NCBI RefSeq assembly: GCF_031582905.1
Contig: NZ_CP133990.1
Coordinates: forward strand, 2,108,001-2,172,000
Origin: Pengzhenrongella sp031582905
GTDB lineage: Bacteria; Actinomycetota; Actinomycetes; Actinomycetales; Cellulomonadaceae
DNA length: 64,000 nucleotides
Reading direction: 5' to 3'
Made by a program: the position numbers and the translations under genes. Below are positions 53,984-63,940 of this stretch, piece after piece (position 1 is the stretch's first letter; each line of letters opens with the position of its first letter). The notes beneath the pieces were generated by a model. The model was not told where the DNA came from and did no database searches. It saw only the letters and a list, made by a program, of their open reading frames with translations.

Positions 53984-56079
53984 CTAGTCGTTCTCGACGA
54001 GGACCTTCACGTCCCAGGCGCCCAGCGCGACGGCGTCCCCGGCGATGAGCGCGACACCCGACACGGCGTCCGTCACCGCGGACGGCGCCGGCACCGACGT
54101 CGGCTCCCAGGACCAGTTGTGGACGAACCGCACCCGTCGGCCCTGCCGCGTGGTCGCGCTCAAGACGGTGACGGGCTGGACGGCGATCCGGCGCCAGTCG
54201 TCGTCGAGCGGGACGAGCCAGCTGAGGAGCGCTCGGGCGAAGGCCGGGCCAGGCACGGTCCCAACGGTCGTGATGCGCCCGGCGCCATGCTTGGCGGTAA
54301 CAACCGCGGGCCAGCGCCCGTGGTGCGGGTGCTCGTAGCTGGCGAGGACTTCGGCGCCCTCGGCGATCAGGCCGTCCACCCACCCGGTCGCCGCCGCGTC
54401 GTCCGGGAGCTCGAGGCCTCGGCCAGTGCCGCGCACCGGCAGCGCGGACCCGAGGTTCGCAAACTCCTGGTAGCGGACGCGCGCCGCATCGGCGAGGCGT
54501 GCGGGCTTGGGCTCGAGCCGCGCCCGGGCCTCGTGGTCGGCATAGGCGGTGCGCGGGCCCAGCACCAGGTGCCCCCGGCCACGGCGTACGCACGCAGCCA
54601 GTCGAGGAGGGCGTCGTCGGCGACATAGAGGGCCGGAACCACCAGCACGGGTAGCTCACGTGCGACGTCGCCGGGGTCGCGCCCCTGCGGGCCGACCACC
54701 TGGACGTCGTGCAGGATGCGCACCCCGAGCCCAGCGTCGAAGGCGCCGCGGTGGAACGCTTCGACGATGTGCTCGTAGGTGCGCGGGTCGGAGTCGCGTT
54801 CGGTCGCAAGGGACGGCTGGAACGTCAGCCCCCAGTTAGAGGCGTTGGAGTACAGCACGCCCACGTGCGCGTCCGGGACCAGATCGGTGACGACGTCGCC
54901 CACCGCACGCAGCTCCTGGCCCAGGGCGACGAGCTGGTCGTAGACCCGGCCGGGTTGCTGGTCGTGCGGCAGGATCCCGATCCAGTACGTCTCGGCGCCG
55001 AACTGCAGTGTGTGCCAGTGCCAGTACTCGATCATCTGCGCACCGCGGGCGACCATCGCCCAGGCGACCTGCCGCCACTGGCCGTCGAAGGCCGGGTAGT
55101 TCGTCCAGGGTCTGCCGATCGCCCCGGCGTTCGTCTCGGCGACCAGGAACGGCGCCTGCTTTGAGGAGTACATCCGGTCGGCGCTGAGGACGAGGTTGGA
55201 CGTGCCGGTAGTTGTCCACCCCTGGGGTGCCGTGACCGTGGAGGGCAAGGCCAGGCCGTCCTGCATGGCGTAGTACGGGTTGCCCGCGGTGACGTCGAGG
55301 GACGCGGTGAGGTCCGGGTCGTCGATCGCGGGGCGGGCGTACGCCAGGCAGGTGGTGACGAACTGGTCCTCGCGGGCGTACTCGCGCACGATGCCGGCCT
55401 GCCAGGCGATGAACTCAGCTGTCAACTTCGCCTGGAAGCGACGCCAGGCCAGGTCGTACTGCGGCGCGGAGTTGCCGTCCGGAGTCCACAGGTCGCTCCA
55501 CGTGGACAGCCGGTGCGACCAGTAGACCAGCCCCCACTCGCGATTGAGGGTGTCGACGTCGCCGTAGGTGTGCCGCAGGTGGTCGACGAAAGACTGGAAG
55601 ATTCCGCGGTTGTACAGCAGGTGCAGGCCCGGCTCGTTGTCGACCTGGTAGCCGATGACGCCGGGGTGCCCGGCGTACCGGCTCACGACCGCGCGCACGA
55701 TCCGCTCGGCGTGGAACCTGAACGCCGGGTGGGTGAAGTCCATCTCCTGCCGTGCGCCCCAAGGGATGCGATGACCTGTTGCCCGCTCGCCGGCGATCTC
55801 GGGGTACTTCCGGGCCAGCCACGGTGGGACCGCGTACGTGGGGGTTCCCAGTATCGTGGAGATGCCCCGCTCGTAGGCCCCGTCGATGACCGGCTGCAGC
55901 CAGTCCAGTTCCAGGACTCCGTCCTCCGGCTCCCAGGTGGACCACGTGGACTCCCCGACGCGGATGACCGAGAACCCGGCTGCGGCCATGAGATCGAGAT
56001 CCTGCTCGAGTCGCGGTGCGGGGTGGTACTCGTGGTAGTACGCGGCTCCGAACAGGATGGCGTGCGGCAAGTCGGCCAT
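53984..56079 (-). CDS. GH42 beta-galactosidase (second copy), one frameshift
   Basis: About 698 residues from the ATG at 56079. FGAAYYHEYHPAPRLEQDLD at the start, acid/base Glu in YQVDNEPGLHLLY, nucleophile Glu in PFLVAETNAGAIG, EYWHWHTLQFGAETYW, and a C-terminal domain (FVHNWSWEPTSV, GAWDVKVLVEND). The frame breaks at the C run 54572-54576; one more base joins AVAGG-HLVLGPRTAYADH. It differs clearly from the first GH42 (no Cys cluster), so the two probably have different galactoside preferences. Stop TAG at 53984 is part of the IS481 target duplication. Confidence 0.9.
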
Positions 56080-56255
56080 GAGGTACCTATGTCCTTTCGT
56101 TGAGTAAGCCGACGTCGTCGTGTGGTGCAGATGAACGGCGTCGTCGTGGAGCTGCCAGCGGGATAGCACGGCGTCACGGGAGCGCGCTGTAGCGCGTGAT
56201 GCATCCGCGTCCCACAAGCGCCGTGGTGTCGGTCCGGCAACGTCGAGCCCGTCGT

Positions 56256-56288
56256 CGACGGGCCCGTCGTTCGGCGACGGGCCCGTCG
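56256..56288 (-). terminator. Hairpin between binding protein and GH42 genes
   Basis: The palindrome CGACGGGCCCGTCG occurs twice (56256-56269 and 56275-56288) with TTCGG between, giving a 14-bp stem. It follows the binding-protein stop by 13 bp. Such hairpins inside transporter operons often lower readthrough to downstream genes and raise binding-protein levels. Confidence 0.65.
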
Positions 56289-56300
56289 GTGTGCTTGGGG

Positions 56301-57638
56301 TCAGAGCGCTGCGGTGACCTCGGTGATCAACTGGTCGGCCGCCTCCTCGGGGGTGAGCCGGTCGAAGAGCACCTCCTGACTGAGGCGAGCGTTGGCCGGG
56401 ACGAGGACCGGCCCGGCGTCAGCGTTCTGGTGCGGGAACGGCCGAGGATCAAGGTCGCTCACGCGCTGGAAGTACTCCGAGACCGCCTGCTCGGTGGGTG
56501 ACAGCTCGGACTGAATCTCTTCCAGGACGTCCTTGTTGGGGGTGACGCCGCGGTCGAACTTCATAATTCTGGCGGACTCGGGGGAGTTCACCAGGAAGTC
56601 GATGAGCTGGGCGGCCTCCTCCGGGTGCGGCGAGCTCGACGCGATCGCCCAGAAGATGCCCGGCTTGGTGTAGATGCCGGTCGTCTCGGCGTCCGCCTCG
56701 CCCGGGAAGAGCATGACCTCGATCTCGTGGCCCACGACGTCCTCCAGCACCCCGAGGTTGGGTACCGGCGAGATCTGCATCGCGCCGGTGCCCACACCGA
56801 TGGCCGACCGCTCGATCCCGACACCAGCCGCCTCAACCGCCGCTGCGGCGCTCGGCGTCCCTCCGCTGTCCCGCAACGTCTCGAGCAGGGTGTAGTACTC
56901 CGCCACCGTCTCGGCCGTGAAGCCAATGTCGCTGCTGTCCTCCGACCACAGGTCCTCACCGTGCTGACGGAGGAAGACGATGAACATCTGCTCGTCGAAC
57001 GGGAGCTGGGTGCCCGCGACGCCGGGCAGCGCCTGTGAGATCGCGGCGGCCGTCTCGACGTAGTCGTCCCAGCTCCACGTGGTGTCGTCCGGCATCTCGA
57101 CCCCCGCCTTCTCGAAAACCGTCGGATCGGCAAACACCCCGAACCCGCTCAGGCCGGCCGGCATCCCGTACAGACCGCCGTCGACCGTCGTGTGGAAGAG
57201 CGCACTTTGGTCGAACCCGTCGCTCGGGAGGCTGTCCGAGAGGGGGTTGAGGTCCAGGATCTGCCCGTTCTCGATGTAGGAGTACATATACGGGTCGGTG
57301 ATCGCCATGACGTCCGGCAGGTCGTTCGCGGCGGCGCTTGTCGAGAGGCGGCTGAAGTAGTCATCGAAGCCGGCGAACTCCGGCTCGACCGTGATGTTCG
57401 GGTGCTCTGCTTCGAACAGGTCGATCACCTCCTGCGTGATGGCGCCACGCACGTCGGAGCCCCACCAGTTCATGCGCAAAGTGACCTGCTCGCCGCCCTC
57501 GGCGGCGGGCTCTTCCTCGCCCGTGTTCTCGGCGACGTTGTCGCCCTGGCCGCAGCCGGTCAGGGCGAGGGACCCCGCCGCTAGCACGGTGGCGACGGAC
57601 ATGAGGCGCCGGCGGGAGCCGGTGAGTTTGGTTCGCAT
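56301..57638 (-). CDS. Sugar ABC transporter substrate-binding lipoprotein
   Basis: Protein of 445 residues from the ATG at 57638 with CAGGAG upstream. Signal peptide with Arg-rich start and lipobox LALTGCG (lipid-anchored on the outside). Mature domain is a cluster-B sugar-binding fold (TLRMNWWGSDVRGAITQEVI, LFEAEHPNITVEPEFAGFDD, SDGFDQSALFHTTVDGGLYG). Captures a galactoside for the two permeases upstream; the specificity is inferred from the GH42 neighbours. No ATPase gene is present; a shared MsiK-type ATPase elsewhere is likely. Confidence 0.92.
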   Translation of the reverse strand: MRTKLTGSRRRLMSVATVLAAGSLALTGCGQGDNVAENTGEEEPAAEGGEQVTLRMNWWGSDVRGAITQEVIDLFEAEHPNITVEPEFAGFDDYFSRLSTSAAANDLPDVMAITDPYMYSYIENGQILDLNPLSDSLPSDGFDQSALFHTTVDGGLYGMPAGLSGFGVFADPTVFEKAGVEMPDDTTWSWDDYVETAAAISQALPGVAGTQLPFDEQMFIVFLRQHGEDLWSEDSSDIGFTAETVAEYYTLLETLRDSGGTPSAAAAVEAAGVGIERSAIGVGTGAMQISPVPNLGVLEDVVGHEIEVMLFPGEADAETTGIYTKPGIFWAIASSSPHPEEAAQLIDFLVNSPESARIMKFDRGVTPNKDVLEEIQSELSPTEQAVSEYFQRVSDLDPRPFPHQNADAGPVLVPANARLSQEVLFDRLTPEEAADQLITEVTAAL

Positions 57639-57658
57639 GGGTTTCTCCTGTGCTCGGG

Positions 57659-58564
57659 TTACTTGATGCCGGTCGTCGCGATCCCCTTGACCAGGTACTT
57701 CTGGCCGAAGAGGAAGACGAAGAAGACCGGGATGAGGGACACGATGGACATCGCGAACAGCGAGCCCCACGAGCTGGCGCCGGTGGAGTCCACGAACGTC
57801 CGCAGCGCGACCGGGACGGTGTACTTGTCCGGGTTGGTGAGGAAGATCAGCTGCGAGAAGAAGTCGTTCCAGGTCCAGATGAACGTGAAGATCGCGGTGG
57901 TCGCCAGCGCCGGCAGGGACAACGGCAGCATGATGCGGAAGAAGATCCGCAGGTGGCCCGCGCCATCCAGCCGGGCCGCCTCGTCGAGCTCCTTCGGGAT
58001 GCCGCGGAAGAACTGCACCATGAGGAAGACGAAGAAGGCGTCGGTGGCCAGGAACTTCGGCACGATCAGGGGCAGGAACGTGTTGATCCAGCCCAGCTCC
58101 GAGAACAGGATGTACTGCGGCACGATCACGACGTGGATCGGCAGCATGATCGACATCAGCATGATCGCGAACCACAGCGTGCGGAACCGGAAGTTCAGCC
58201 GGGCGAACGCGTAGGCGGCCAGGGCGCACGAGATGAGGTTCCCCAGGACCGAGCCCATGACGATGATCGCCGAGTTGATCAGGTAGTGGCTGAACGGGTT
58301 CAGCAGGGCGTCCCAGCCGACCGAGTAGTTGCTGAGGTCGAACTGCGACGGGATGAGCCCGGGCTCGCGGAAGATGAGGTCGTTCGGCTTGATCGACGAC
58401 GAGAGCATCCACAGCAGCGGGTACAGCATCACCACCCCGAGGGCGATGAGCAGCACGTGCTTGATGAGCGAGCGGGCGCGTCGGCGCTTGGTCCTGTCGT
58501 GGTGCTCCGCGGGAGCCTTCGGCTCGACGACGAACGTCTCGGCGGCGTTCTGGAGATCAGTCAT
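57659..58564 (-). CDS. Sugar ABC transporter permease (MalG type)
   Basis: Protein of 301 residues with six membrane helices and the EAA loop RGIPKELDEAARLDGAGHLR that docks the ATPase. Basic cytoplasmic N-terminus. Starts within the stop region of the MalF-type gene (8-bp overlap), so the two are translationally coupled. Confidence 0.93.
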   Translation of the reverse strand: MTDLQNAAETFVVEPKAPAEHHDRTKRRRARSLIKHVLLIALGVVMLYPLLWMLSSSIKPNDLIFREPGLIPSQFDLSNYSVGWDALLNPFSHYLINSAIIVMGSVLGNLISCALAAYAFARLNFRFRTLWFAIMLMSIMLPIHVVIVPQYILFSELGWINTFLPLIVPKFLATDAFFVFLMVQFFRGIPKELDEAARLDGAGHLRIFFRIMLPLSLPALATTAIFTFIWTWNDFFSQLIFLTNPDKYTVPVALRTFVDSTGASSWGSLFAMSIVSLIPVFFVFLFGQKYLVKGIATTGIK

Positions 58565-59495
58565 TGTAGAAGACCCAGTACTTGGAGAGGAAGAAGTTCA
58601 GGGCGGTGAGGACGGCGATGATGACCAGCAGGAGCCACGCCATCGCGGAGGCGTATCCCATGTTCAGGGCCGCGAAGCCCTGCTGGTAGAGATACAGCGT
58701 GTAGAAGAGCGTCGAGTCGGCCGGGCCACCCGTGCCGCCGGAGACCACGAATGCCGGGGTGAAGCTCTGGAACGCCCCGATGAACTGCAGCACGAGGTTG
58801 AAGAAGATGATCGGCGTGAGCATCGGGATGGTGATCGACCAGAACTGGCGGAGCTTCGAGGCGCCGTCGATCGACGCGGCCTCGTAGTACATCTCGGGCA
58901 CCTGGCGCAGCCCGGCGAGGAAGATGATCATCGGGGCGCCGAACGTCCACACGTTGAGGATGATCAGCGTGCCCAGCGCGTAGTCCGGGTGCGAGACCCA
59001 ACCCACGCCCTGGATGTCGAAGTAGCCGAGGACCTGGTTGATGAGGCCCGTCGTGCCGAAGATCTGGCGCCACAGGATCGCGATGGCGACCGACCCGCCC
59101 AGCAGGGACGGCAGGTAGAACACCGACCGGTATAGGGCCAGGCCGCGCATCCCGCGGTCCAGCAGCAGGGCCAGCCCGAGCGCCGCGATGAGCTGCAGCG
59201 GCACCGAGACGAACACGTAGGTGAACGTCACCCGCAGCGCCCGCATGAGTCGCGGGTCGTTCAGCATGTCCTCGTAGTTCCCGAGGCCGATGAACTCCGG
59301 GTCGGTCAGCAGGTCGTAGTCGGTGAACGACAGGTAGAGCGACGCGAGCAGCGGGCCGGCGACGATGAGCAGGAGGCCCACGAACCACGGCCCGAGGAAG
59401 AACAGCGACCACTTGCCGTCGTTCTTCTCCGACGGGGCCTGGGTCGCGTGGCCCTTCTGCTTTCGCAGCGAGCCGAGCTCAGACAGCGCGGACAT
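58557..59495 (-). CDS. Sugar ABC transporter permease (MalF type)
   Basis: Protein of 312 residues from the ATG at 59495. Six membrane helices and the EAA loop RQVPEMYYEAASIDGASKLR. First gene of the leftward galactoside operon; the 450-bp region upstream holds three operator candidates and the divergent lacI-type gene. Confidence 0.93.
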   Translation of the reverse strand: MSALSELGSLRKQKGHATQAPSEKNDGKWSLFFLGPWFVGLLLIVAGPLLASLYLSFTDYDLLTDPEFIGLGNYEDMLNDPRLMRALRVTFTYVFVSVPLQLIAALGLALLLDRGMRGLALYRSVFYLPSLLGGSVAIAILWRQIFGTTGLINQVLGYFDIQGVGWVSHPDYALGTLIILNVWTFGAPMIIFLAGLRQVPEMYYEAASIDGASKLRQFWSITIPMLTPIIFFNLVLQFIGAFQSFTPAFVVSGGTGGPADSTLFYTLYLYQQGFAALNMGYASAMAWLLLVIIAVLTALNFFLSKYWVFYND

Positions 59496-59787
59496 CAACC
59501 GATACCTCTCGTGGCGCGGTGGATAAGGAGGGCATCGGTCCGCCAATCGGAGCACCGCGGTGCATGGAGGCGTCGCGGTCCACGTTGCGGCCTTGCCCTC
59601 CCCGCTGCGTCGCGGTCAATCAAGCCGCGCGCCCGGGTGATCGCCGTCGCGCCGGGACGACCGTCGCCTGCGCGGCAGCGCAGCGAAACCTGGTACATGG
59701 GAGCTCCTTCGCTTCCGTGCGGTGACACCTCAGCCCAAGCCCGGTTACGCCATGCCGGTGCAGCCGCCCCGCTGCACATGCTTCCGA

Positions 59788-59899
59788 GTGATCGATGCCT
59801 TTTGGGCCTGCCGCCGACCGTAGTGATGGATCACTCAGGCCGTCAAGACCCCAAGGGCCGATGCAAACTGCGCGGGGAGCCGGCGTTGTGATCGATCAC
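59788..59899. promoter_or_regulatory. Three LacI-type operators of the galactoside locus
   Basis: AGTGAT-GG-ATCACT at 59822-59835 (perfect 6-bp arms), GTGATCGATCAC at 59888-59899 (perfect palindrome) and a weaker GTGATCGATGCC at 59788-59799. The consensus is GTGAT(C/G)GATCAC. They lie in the 450-bp divergent interval between the permease operon and the regulator gene, the last one 46 bp before the regulator start, so the regulator probably represses both directions. Confidence 0.7.
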
Positions 59900-59944
59900 C
59901 CTGTATGACAACATCGGACGGCACACAGGCCGACGGAGGACCCC

Positions 59945-60979
59945 ATGAGCAGTGCGGCTTCTGATCGCCCCGCGACGATCTGGGAGGTGGCGCGCCTGGC
60001 CGGGGTGTCGGGACAGACGGTCTCCAGGTACCTGCGCTTTGGCGGCGAGGGCATGCGTGAGACGACCCGCGAGAAGGTGAGCGCCGCGATCGCGGAACTA
60101 AACTATCGGCCAAACCTGGCCGCTCAAGCGATGCGGGCCCGCAGAACCGGCCGGCTGGCGCTGATTTTGCCGTCGGGGTCCGCCGTCGGCTCGAGCGGGA
60201 TACTCGCTGGCGCAACGGCTGCCGCCCAAGAGGCGGGCTACAGCCTCGACGCGATCATGCTGGCCGGCGCCTTTCGCGACTCCAGTCACGTCCTGGAGTT
60301 GGCCGGGTCGGGATTTTTCGAGGGGGTCGTCTCCGTGACCCCGTTGCCGGTCAACACTGCTGACGGGCCCGGGCAACGAATACCTATCGTGGTTCTGCCC
60401 GACTACGACGAGGAAATGCGAGGGATAGGCGACGTCGCCGACGCGTCGCCCATCGCCGAACTCATCGAGGGCCTAGCTCGAGTCGGTCACCGACGGTTCC
60501 TCCACATCACAGGGGACCTGGCCTTCGCAAGCGCCCGCAGCCGCAAAGAGATGTACCTGAAGACGATCCAACGGCTACGGCTTGAGTCCTACGGCGTCGT
60601 CGACACCAACAGCTGGCTCGCCGAACCCGCTCAACGTGCCGTCGTCGAACTCCCCAGCGACGCAGGCGTTACCGCCATCATCGCGGCCAACGACCTCGTC
60701 GCCGCAGGCGCCATCCGCGGCGCACACGAGCGCGGCTTGCGCATCCCCGACGACCTCAGCATCACAGGGTGGGACGACAACCCCATCGGAGCAGCCATGC
60801 CGCCCAGCATCACCACAGTGGCGAACAACTTCGAGCAGTTCGGCCGGCGGGCGATCGAATGCCTGCTAGGCGTACTCAACGGCCACCGCGACCGCTCGAC
60901 CGAAGCCTCAGACGGCTCCTTCATGAGCGTCATCTGGAGAGAGTCCACCGGGCCTGCACCCGCACTAGCCTGCCGGTAA
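59945..60979 (+). CDS. LacI-family transcriptional regulator
   Basis: Protein of 344 residues. N-terminal HTH with hinge (ATIWEVARLAGVSGQTVSRYL, ELNYRPNLAAQAMRARRTG), then a periplasmic-binding-like sensor domain (LALILPSGSAVGSSGILAGA, GHRRFLHITGD, AIIAANDLVAAGAI, DDLSITGWDDNPIGAAMPPS, TTVANNFEQFGRRA). Divergent from the ABC/GH42 operon and flanked by matching palindromes, so it is the likely sugar-responsive repressor of that locus. GGAGG precedes the ATG at 59945. Confidence 0.93.
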   Translation: MSSAASDRPATIWEVARLAGVSGQTVSRYLRFGGEGMRETTREKVSAAIAELNYRPNLAAQAMRARRTGRLALILPSGSAVGSSGILAGATAAAQEAGYSLDAIMLAGAFRDSSHVLELAGSGFFEGVVSVTPLPVNTADGPGQRIPIVVLPDYDEEMRGIGDVADASPIAELIEGLARVGHRRFLHITGDLAFASARSRKEMYLKTIQRLRLESYGVVDTNSWLAEPAQRAVVELPSDAGVTAIIAANDLVAAGAIRGAHERGLRIPDDLSITGWDDNPIGAAMPPSITTVANNFEQFGRRAIECLLGVLNGHRDRSTEASDGSFMSVIWRESTGPAPALACR

Positions 60980-61031
60980 CGCGGTGTGTCACAGAGCAGT
61001 GCGTCGTCTCCCGCCCTCGGCGCCGGACGCA

Positions 61032-61074
61032 CCTGCCGGCGTGGACGCGCACCATCCGCGGCTGTGACCGGGCG
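61032..61074 (+). repeat. Interspersed repeat copy outside the island
   Basis: GCCGGCGTGGACGCGCACCA then TCCGCGGCTGTGACCGG: close to the second half of the unit at 49212-49300 and located just after the regulator gene. Confidence 0.5.
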
Positions 61075-61078
61075 TCGC

Positions 61079-61333
61079 TCAAAGGATTTCCTCTGGCGCT
61101 TCCGCGACGAGTTCCACCTCGAAGCCAGCTGGATCTTCGAGATAGGCGGCGTAGGTGTCCAAGCCGCCGGCGAACGGATGCTTGTCGGCGCACATCAGGG
61201 ACCAGCCGTGCTGGGCGGCATCGGCGACCAGCGAATCGAGCTCGGTGCGGATGCCCGCCCAGAAGGCGACGTGGTTGACGCCGCTGCGCAGCCGGTCATG
61301 GCGCCGCCGCAGGTGTGCCAAGCCGGACTCCAA
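61079..61333 (-). pseudogene. C-terminal fragment of a VOC (glyoxalase-like) protein
   Basis: The visible part reads RSWAKEDAYIVLESGLAHLR, RSGVNHVAFWAGIRTELDSL, MCADKHPFAGGLDTYAAYLE and DPAGFEVELVAEAPEEIL, clearly the second half of a VOC-fold protein (metal ligand His in NHVAFW, Glu in FEVELV). Upstream codons remain in frame only to about 61390, then a stop; the N-terminal beta-alpha-beta module is missing. Likely a truncated gene. Confidence 0.6.
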
Positions 61334-61380
61334 GACGATGTAGGCGTCCTCCTTCGCCCAGCTGCGGCCGGTCTCCCCAG

Positions 61381-61940
61381 CTGTTAGTCAGCGAGTAGCC
61401 CAGCCGCTGCAGCAAACAAGGCCAGGGGCCGTCGCCTATGTCGCCCCGTCCATTTACGCTCGAGGTGATGAAGGCTTTCGCGTCGGCTCATGAGCGCATC
61501 TTGTCTACCTCCTGCGATCTCGCGCTCATCGGCATGTGCGGTAAGGCGCGACGCTCGCTCGTCGAGGCAACCGGACTGACACGTGGCCGCAGATTCGCGG
61601 TGGAGCACCCCGCCCGCGGGCCCATCTGTGGGGTGAACCTCTGACTCGGCCGCCGACGGCTTCGGTGAGGTGCGACGGCCGGAGCCAGGCGTCGACCGTC
61701 CTCGATCCACGGTGCGTGGTCGCGCGGTGCGACGAGGACGGCCGCCGTGGCCGAGTACGGGTCCATGAGAGCCGGACGGCCTGGTCCTCCAGCACCTCAC
61801 GGGCTGGGCCTTGCGGGTCACGCAATGGCGCAGAAGTGCGCCCTGTGCCACCGGTACTGGCACCGCTCGTCATGCGCGCAACGGTCGCCTCCCGCCGTGC
61901 GGCAGGATGTTCCCCGCAACCGACGAGCGAGGGTGGGCAC
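61381..61940. other. Unassigned stretch of about 560 bp
   Basis: Several frames are open here but none has a recognisable domain or a good ribosome site. A match to the interspersed repeat (GCTCATCGGCATGTGCGGTA) lies at 61524-61543 and a weaker one (CGGCTCATGAGCGCATC) at 61485-61501. Confidence 0.4.
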
Positions 61941-62362
61941 GTGCACGAGGTCGAACCGGTCAGCGCGGGGATCCGCCGGGTGGGCGGGCAGGTGCGCGCC
62001 GAGCACCACACCGTCGGCGTGGTCCGCACGCTCCCGGGTGACGTCAACGAGCTGGACTGCGCGTGCGGCGTCACGCTCACCAACGGCCCGGGGTGGTCCC
62101 TCGACGAGCATCTGCGGCTGCACCGCGCCGAGGTGAAGTACGAGGCGCTGGTCGCCGTGGCGCACCCCGGGATGCCGCTGAGCCGGACGACGGGCCGCTC
62201 CCCGCCGCGCGTGCGCTGGACGCCCTCGTCGCCGGCGACCCCACGGCCGCCCGGTGGGCGCTCGCCTCGACCGACGACGACGCCCGCCACCGGCTGCGCG
62301 CCGCGGCGCACGACCTGGTGTCGCTGATCGACGCGATGGGGACCGACACCGACCCGCGATGA
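61941..62362 (+). CDS. Hypothetical protein, one frameshift
   Basis: About 140 residues from a GTG at 61941. GIRRVGGQVRAEHHTVGVVR, DCACGVTLTNGPGWSLDEHL and RAEVKYEALVAVAHPGMPLS, then in another frame PLPAARALDALVAGDPTAAR and AARWALASTDDDARHRLRAA. One base missing near 62183 joins them. Two Cys (CAC) could bind metal. No family recognised. Confidence 0.55.
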
Positions 62363-62458
62363 CGGCGCGGGCCACAGCCGCGGCGCCGACACCGGCCGCA
62401 CTGCCGACGGCGGCCCGGCTGACTAGCCTGGGCGGACACCGACGCTGACGGAGGACCC

Positions 62459-62800
62459 GTGCCCGACCTCGCCGCCCTTGCCGAGACACACCTGGCCGCC
62501 GCCCTCGCCGCCCCGAACGGACGCAGCACCGAGCTCGTGGTGCACGACCATCAGCTGCGGCAGACCGTCATCGCCCTCGCCGACGGGCAGTCGCTCGCGG
62601 AGCACAACGCCCCGCCAGCCGCGACCATCCAGGTGCTGCGCGGCAGCGTGCAGGTCACGTCGCAGGGCGGCGACGACGTCGTCGTGCGCGAGGGCGAGCT
62701 CATGCCGGTGACCCACGAGCGCCACGGCGTGCTCGCCCTCGAGGACTCCGCGTTCCTGCTGACCACGGTGACCGGGATTCCCGAGGGGACCCGCGGGTGA
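62459..62800 (+). CDS. Cupin-domain protein
   Basis: Protein of 113 residues from a GTG at 62459 with GGAGG five bases upstream. Single cupin: VVHDHQLRQTVIALADGQSL, EHNAPPAATIQVLRGSV, VVREGELMPVTHERHGVLAL. The His/Glu metal set is only partial, as in many small actinobacterial cupins. GTGA overlap couples it to the DUF2183 gene. Confidence 0.88.
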   Translation: MPDLAALAETHLAAALAAPNGRSTELVVHDHQLRQTVIALADGQSLAEHNAPPAATIQVLRGSVQVTSQGGDDVVVREGELMPVTHERHGVLALEDSAFLLTTVTGIPEGTRG

Positions 62801-63914
62801 CCGCCACCGACACGCTCCCGCCCGGTCCCCCGCCGCGTCCGACCGACCCCGACCCGCCCACGTCCAGCCGGCCACACCGCGCCGCGCGGATCGAGGACCG
62901 GTTCACGCGCGCGGTCGCCCGGCAGCTGTGGGCGCACGGGTGGCGCACCCGCATCGAGCCGTTCGTCGGGTACGGCGGTCCGGGGTGGGTCCGCGTCATG
63001 GCGCGGACCGTGCTGTCACCGCCGCGACCGCTGGACGGCGTGCCGAGCGCACAGGCGCCGGAGGACGAGCCCACCCGGGCGGTGCGCGGCTGGCGCAGCC
63101 TGGCCACCGCGCAGGTGCCGGGCGCCGTCGTCGAGGTCCGAGCCGGCTCCTTCGTGCACCGGGTCACCTCGGACCGCGGTGGGTACGTGGACACCATCGT
63201 CGACGCCGACCTCGAGCCGGGCTGGCACGACATCGAGCTCGTCGTGCCGAGCGGGAGCGTCACCGCGCGCGTCCGGGTCATCTCCCCCGAGGCGCGCACC
63301 GGACTGGTCAGCGACATCGACGACACCGTCATGGTCACGACCATGCCGCGTCCGCTGATCGCCGCCTGGAACACGTTCGTGCTCTCGGAGACCGCGCGCC
63401 GGCCCGTGGACGGCATGGCGGACCTGTACCGCGACCTCCTCGCCGACGACCCGGACGCCCCGGTGCTCTACCTGTCGACCGGCGCCTGGAACGTCGCCCC
63501 GGTGCTGGGCCGGTTCCTCGCACGCCACGGCTACCCCGGGGTCCGCTGCTGCTGACCGACTGGGGCCCGACCAACACGGGCTGGTTCCGCAGCGGTCGCC
63601 AGCACAAGCTCGGGAGCCTCGAGCGGCTCATGACCGAACTGCCCCAGATCCGCTGGATCCTCGTGGGCGACGACGGCCAGCACGACCCGGAGATCTACGA
63701 CCGGATCGCCCACCGCTACCCCGACCGCATCCGCGTGGTCGCGATCCGCGAGCTCACGCCGACCGAGCACACGCTCGCCGCCGGTGTGCCGCAGCCGCTG
63801 CCGGAGGCGCGGGGTGCGCAGCGCCGGACCGCCCAGGCCGGGGTCCCGGTCGTGCGCGGCGGGGGCGGCGCGGCACTGCGCGCCGCGCTCGCCCCCGTCC
63901 TCGCCCGGCGCTGA
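62797..63914 (+). CDS. DUF2183 (App1-type phosphatase) protein, one frameshift
   Basis: About 372 residues. The catalytic HAD-like motif VSDIDDTVMVT, LYLSTGAWNVAPVLGRFL and, in another frame, LTDWGPTNTGWF, WILVGDDGQHDPEIYDRIA are the DUF2183 landmarks; the yeast relative App1 is a phosphatidate phosphatase. The frame breaks at the G run 63538-63541; one more G gives GYPGGPLLLTDWG. It probably acts on a lipid phosphate. Translation is coupled to the cupin gene. Confidence 0.88.
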
Positions 63915-63940
63915 CCGGCCTGCCCGGAGCGGTCAGCGCC
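63907..63940. terminator. Bidirectional terminator overlapping two stops
   Basis: GGCGCTGACCG (63907-63917) pairs with CGGTCAGCGCC (63930-63940), 11-bp stem with a 12-base loop. It contains both the DUF2183 stop and the stop of the convergent gene at the window edge. Confidence 0.7.

Noticed and set aside
61384..61863. Leftward open frame of 159 codons
   Set aside because: Arg/Ser/Pro-rich with no domain, no ribosome site, and it spans two repeat-like sequences.
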